From contig NZ_LAMZ01000001.1 of the NCBI RefSeq assembly GCF_025558165.1, positions 1,344,001-1,408,000 of the forward strand: a DNA stretch of 64,000 nt. The letters are read 5' to 3'. Below are positions 63,241 to 64,000 of the stretch, one piece after another. The notes under the pieces were generated by a model. It searched no databases. It had not been told where the DNA came from and worked only from the letters and a program-made list of their open reading frames with translations. The DNA comes from Candidatus Pelagibacter ubique HIMB140. GTDB taxonomy: Bacteria; Pseudomonadota; Alphaproteobacteria; Pelagibacterales; Pelagibacteraceae. Every line of letters begins with the position of its first letter. The first letter of the stretch is position 1. The position numbers were made by a program, and so were the translations under genes.

Positions 63241-64000
63241 ACAAATTCATAATCCAACCAGATCAGAATTAATTACAGATTTTGTAAAATCTAATCCTGA
63301 ATATTATATTAAAGAATTTCAAAAAATTGGAAGCAAACCTTCTTTTTCTTTTTCATTTAATTTGTATGCTGGAATTCTAGGGCCAATTTGGTTTGGAATG
63401 AGAAATATTTGGAATTGGGCTTTAGCTTTTCTAATTATTGAAACTTTTTCTGTTGTTCAAATAATAAGAGGTTTGTTCGGTAATATTACTAAAGAAGCTG
63501 TAGAAAAAATCAAACAAGTTGAGTCAACAATAGCTTTTAGAAACAAACAGTTAGAAGCAGCTATTACAAATAATCCAGACAAAGTTGAGGTTTATAAAAG
63601 AAATATCAAATCACTAGAAGATGCAATGCAAGGCTACATAGATGAAGTAGCAAAGATTGAGGCATCAGCTATTTGGATTACAATTTTTGGTATTGGATTG
63701 TTAATTGCTGTTAAAGTTGTTCAAGGAATACTAGCCAACTCGATATTAGAAAAAAGATATTCAGAATGGTTATCAGACAAAACTCTAAGACCTGGAATGC
63801 AAGTTAAGAATTTTGTCTCGAGTACAATGTTTTCTGCAGTTATTATGTTTTTTTCTGTAGTGCATTATAGTTTTCCTGGTGTCATTACATTAATGGATGA
63901 CTTCCCAACTCATCCAGATATCAGGTTAACATCAATAAAATGGGTAGAAACAATCTTCGATTATGCTGTATTAAAAGGAGATGCGTTATTTACAGCAATT
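63230..64000 (+). CDS. proW: Glycine betaine/proline ABC transporter permease, N-terminal part (partial at right edge)
   Basis: The frame is open from ATG at 63230 to the window end (257 codons), overlapping proV by 11 bases. The first 230 or so residues are an unusual region: MENKQIHNPTRSELITDFVK, a DUF2628-like membrane part (FNLYAGILGPIWFGMRNIWN, WALAFLIIETF), a charged coiled-coil-like stretch (EKIKQVESTIAFRNKQLEAA) and further hydrophobic segments. The permease core (EAA loop) would lie to the right. Identity rests on operon order; the fusion is inferred. Confidence 0.75.
   Translation, partial: MENKQIHNPTRSELITDFVKSNPEYYIKEFQKIGSKPSFSFSFNLYAGILGPIWFGMRNIWNWALAFLIIETFSVVQIIRGLFGNITKEAVEKIKQVESTIAFRNKQLEAAITNNPDKVEVYKRNIKSLEDAMQGYIDEVAKIEASAIWITIFGIGLLIAVKVVQGILANSILEKRYSEWLSDKTLRPGMQVKNFVSSTMFSAVIMFFSVVHYSFPGVITLMDDFPTHPDIRLTSIKWVETIFDYAVLKGDALFTAI

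Noticed and set aside
1-64000. CRISPR arrays, insertion sequences, prophage genes or integration sites
   Set aside because: No regular short repeats, transposase or integrase motifs, or terminal inverted repeats were seen; composition is even throughout.

Overview
This window looks like a piece of a Pelagibacterales (SAR11, Candidatus Pelagibacter-type) genome. The reasons are strongly AT-rich DNA, almost no intergenic space (stop/start overlaps of 1, 4 or 8 bases are the rule, and no gene-free stretch reaches 300 bases), no insertion sequences, phage genes, CRISPR or tRNA/rRNA genes, and a typical SAR11 load of methylated-amine catabolism, TRAP and ABC uptake systems and single-copy biosynthesis genes. 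The clade call is inference from gene content and composition; no alignment was run.

Region by region. (1) 1-8205: a tight operon with the end of a Rieske oxygenase, betaine-homocysteine methyltransferase, a covalent-FAD/GcvT demethylating dehydrogenase, a SAM methyltransferase, an M24-family protein whose residue spacing matches the DMSP lyase DddP, an APS-kinase-like P-loop kinase, a small nucleotidyltransferase, a BesD/HalD-like 2OG-Fe(II) oxygenase and a crotonase. (2) 8211-12707: small housekeeping and membrane genes (CoA-binding protein, split YeeE/YedE pair, GGCT-like protein, MFS/BT1-like transporter, flavodoxin-fold reductase, DUF4864). (3) 12765-18542: a second FAD/GcvT dehydrogenase with ETF beta, ETF alpha and ETF:quinone oxidoreductase, an electron path from methylated amines to quinone. 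(4) 18544-23368: DUF2237, a tandem pair of 2OG oxygenase-like proteins, hisI, folE, acuI and a LysR regulator. (5) 23423-29723: two iron boxes in front of an Fe(III) ABC transporter, then AzlCD, an MBL-rhodanese fusion and DUF4396. (6) 29710-35070: MATE exporter, cytochrome b561, cytochrome c'-like protein, a third FAD/GcvT dehydrogenase. (7) 35355-49055: a sugar-acid island with a TRAP transporter and a non-phosphorylating pathway (lactonase, two dehydratase families, SDR, FAH hydrolase, altronate-dehydratase-like protein, beta-hydroxyacid and 2-hydroxyacid dehydrogenases). (8) 49030-58996: ppc, ccdA, azoreductase, gamma-butyrobetaine-hydroxylase-like oxygenase, hisN-like phosphatase, DUF924, DUF952, an SMR pair lacking the usual membrane glutamate, and a cluster of five small proteins of unknown role. 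(9) 58993-64000: cysK, cysE, a VOC protein and the glycine betaine/proline ABC transporter proX-proV-proW, with proW cut by the window end.

How it works together: glycine betaine would enter through ProXVW. It could be demethylated to dimethylglycine by BHMT (making methionine) or by a Rieske monooxygenase, then to sarcosine and glycine by the FAD/GcvT dehydrogenases, which pass methyl groups to folate (FolE starts pterin synthesis) and electrons to ETF and ETF-QO. The most interesting points are the DddP-like protein with AcuI elsewhere in the window, the unassigned kinase-nucleotidyltransferase-oxygenase module beside it, the SMR pair without its key glutamate, the double iron box, and a repeated layout in which a hairpin directly follows each solute-binding-protein gene.
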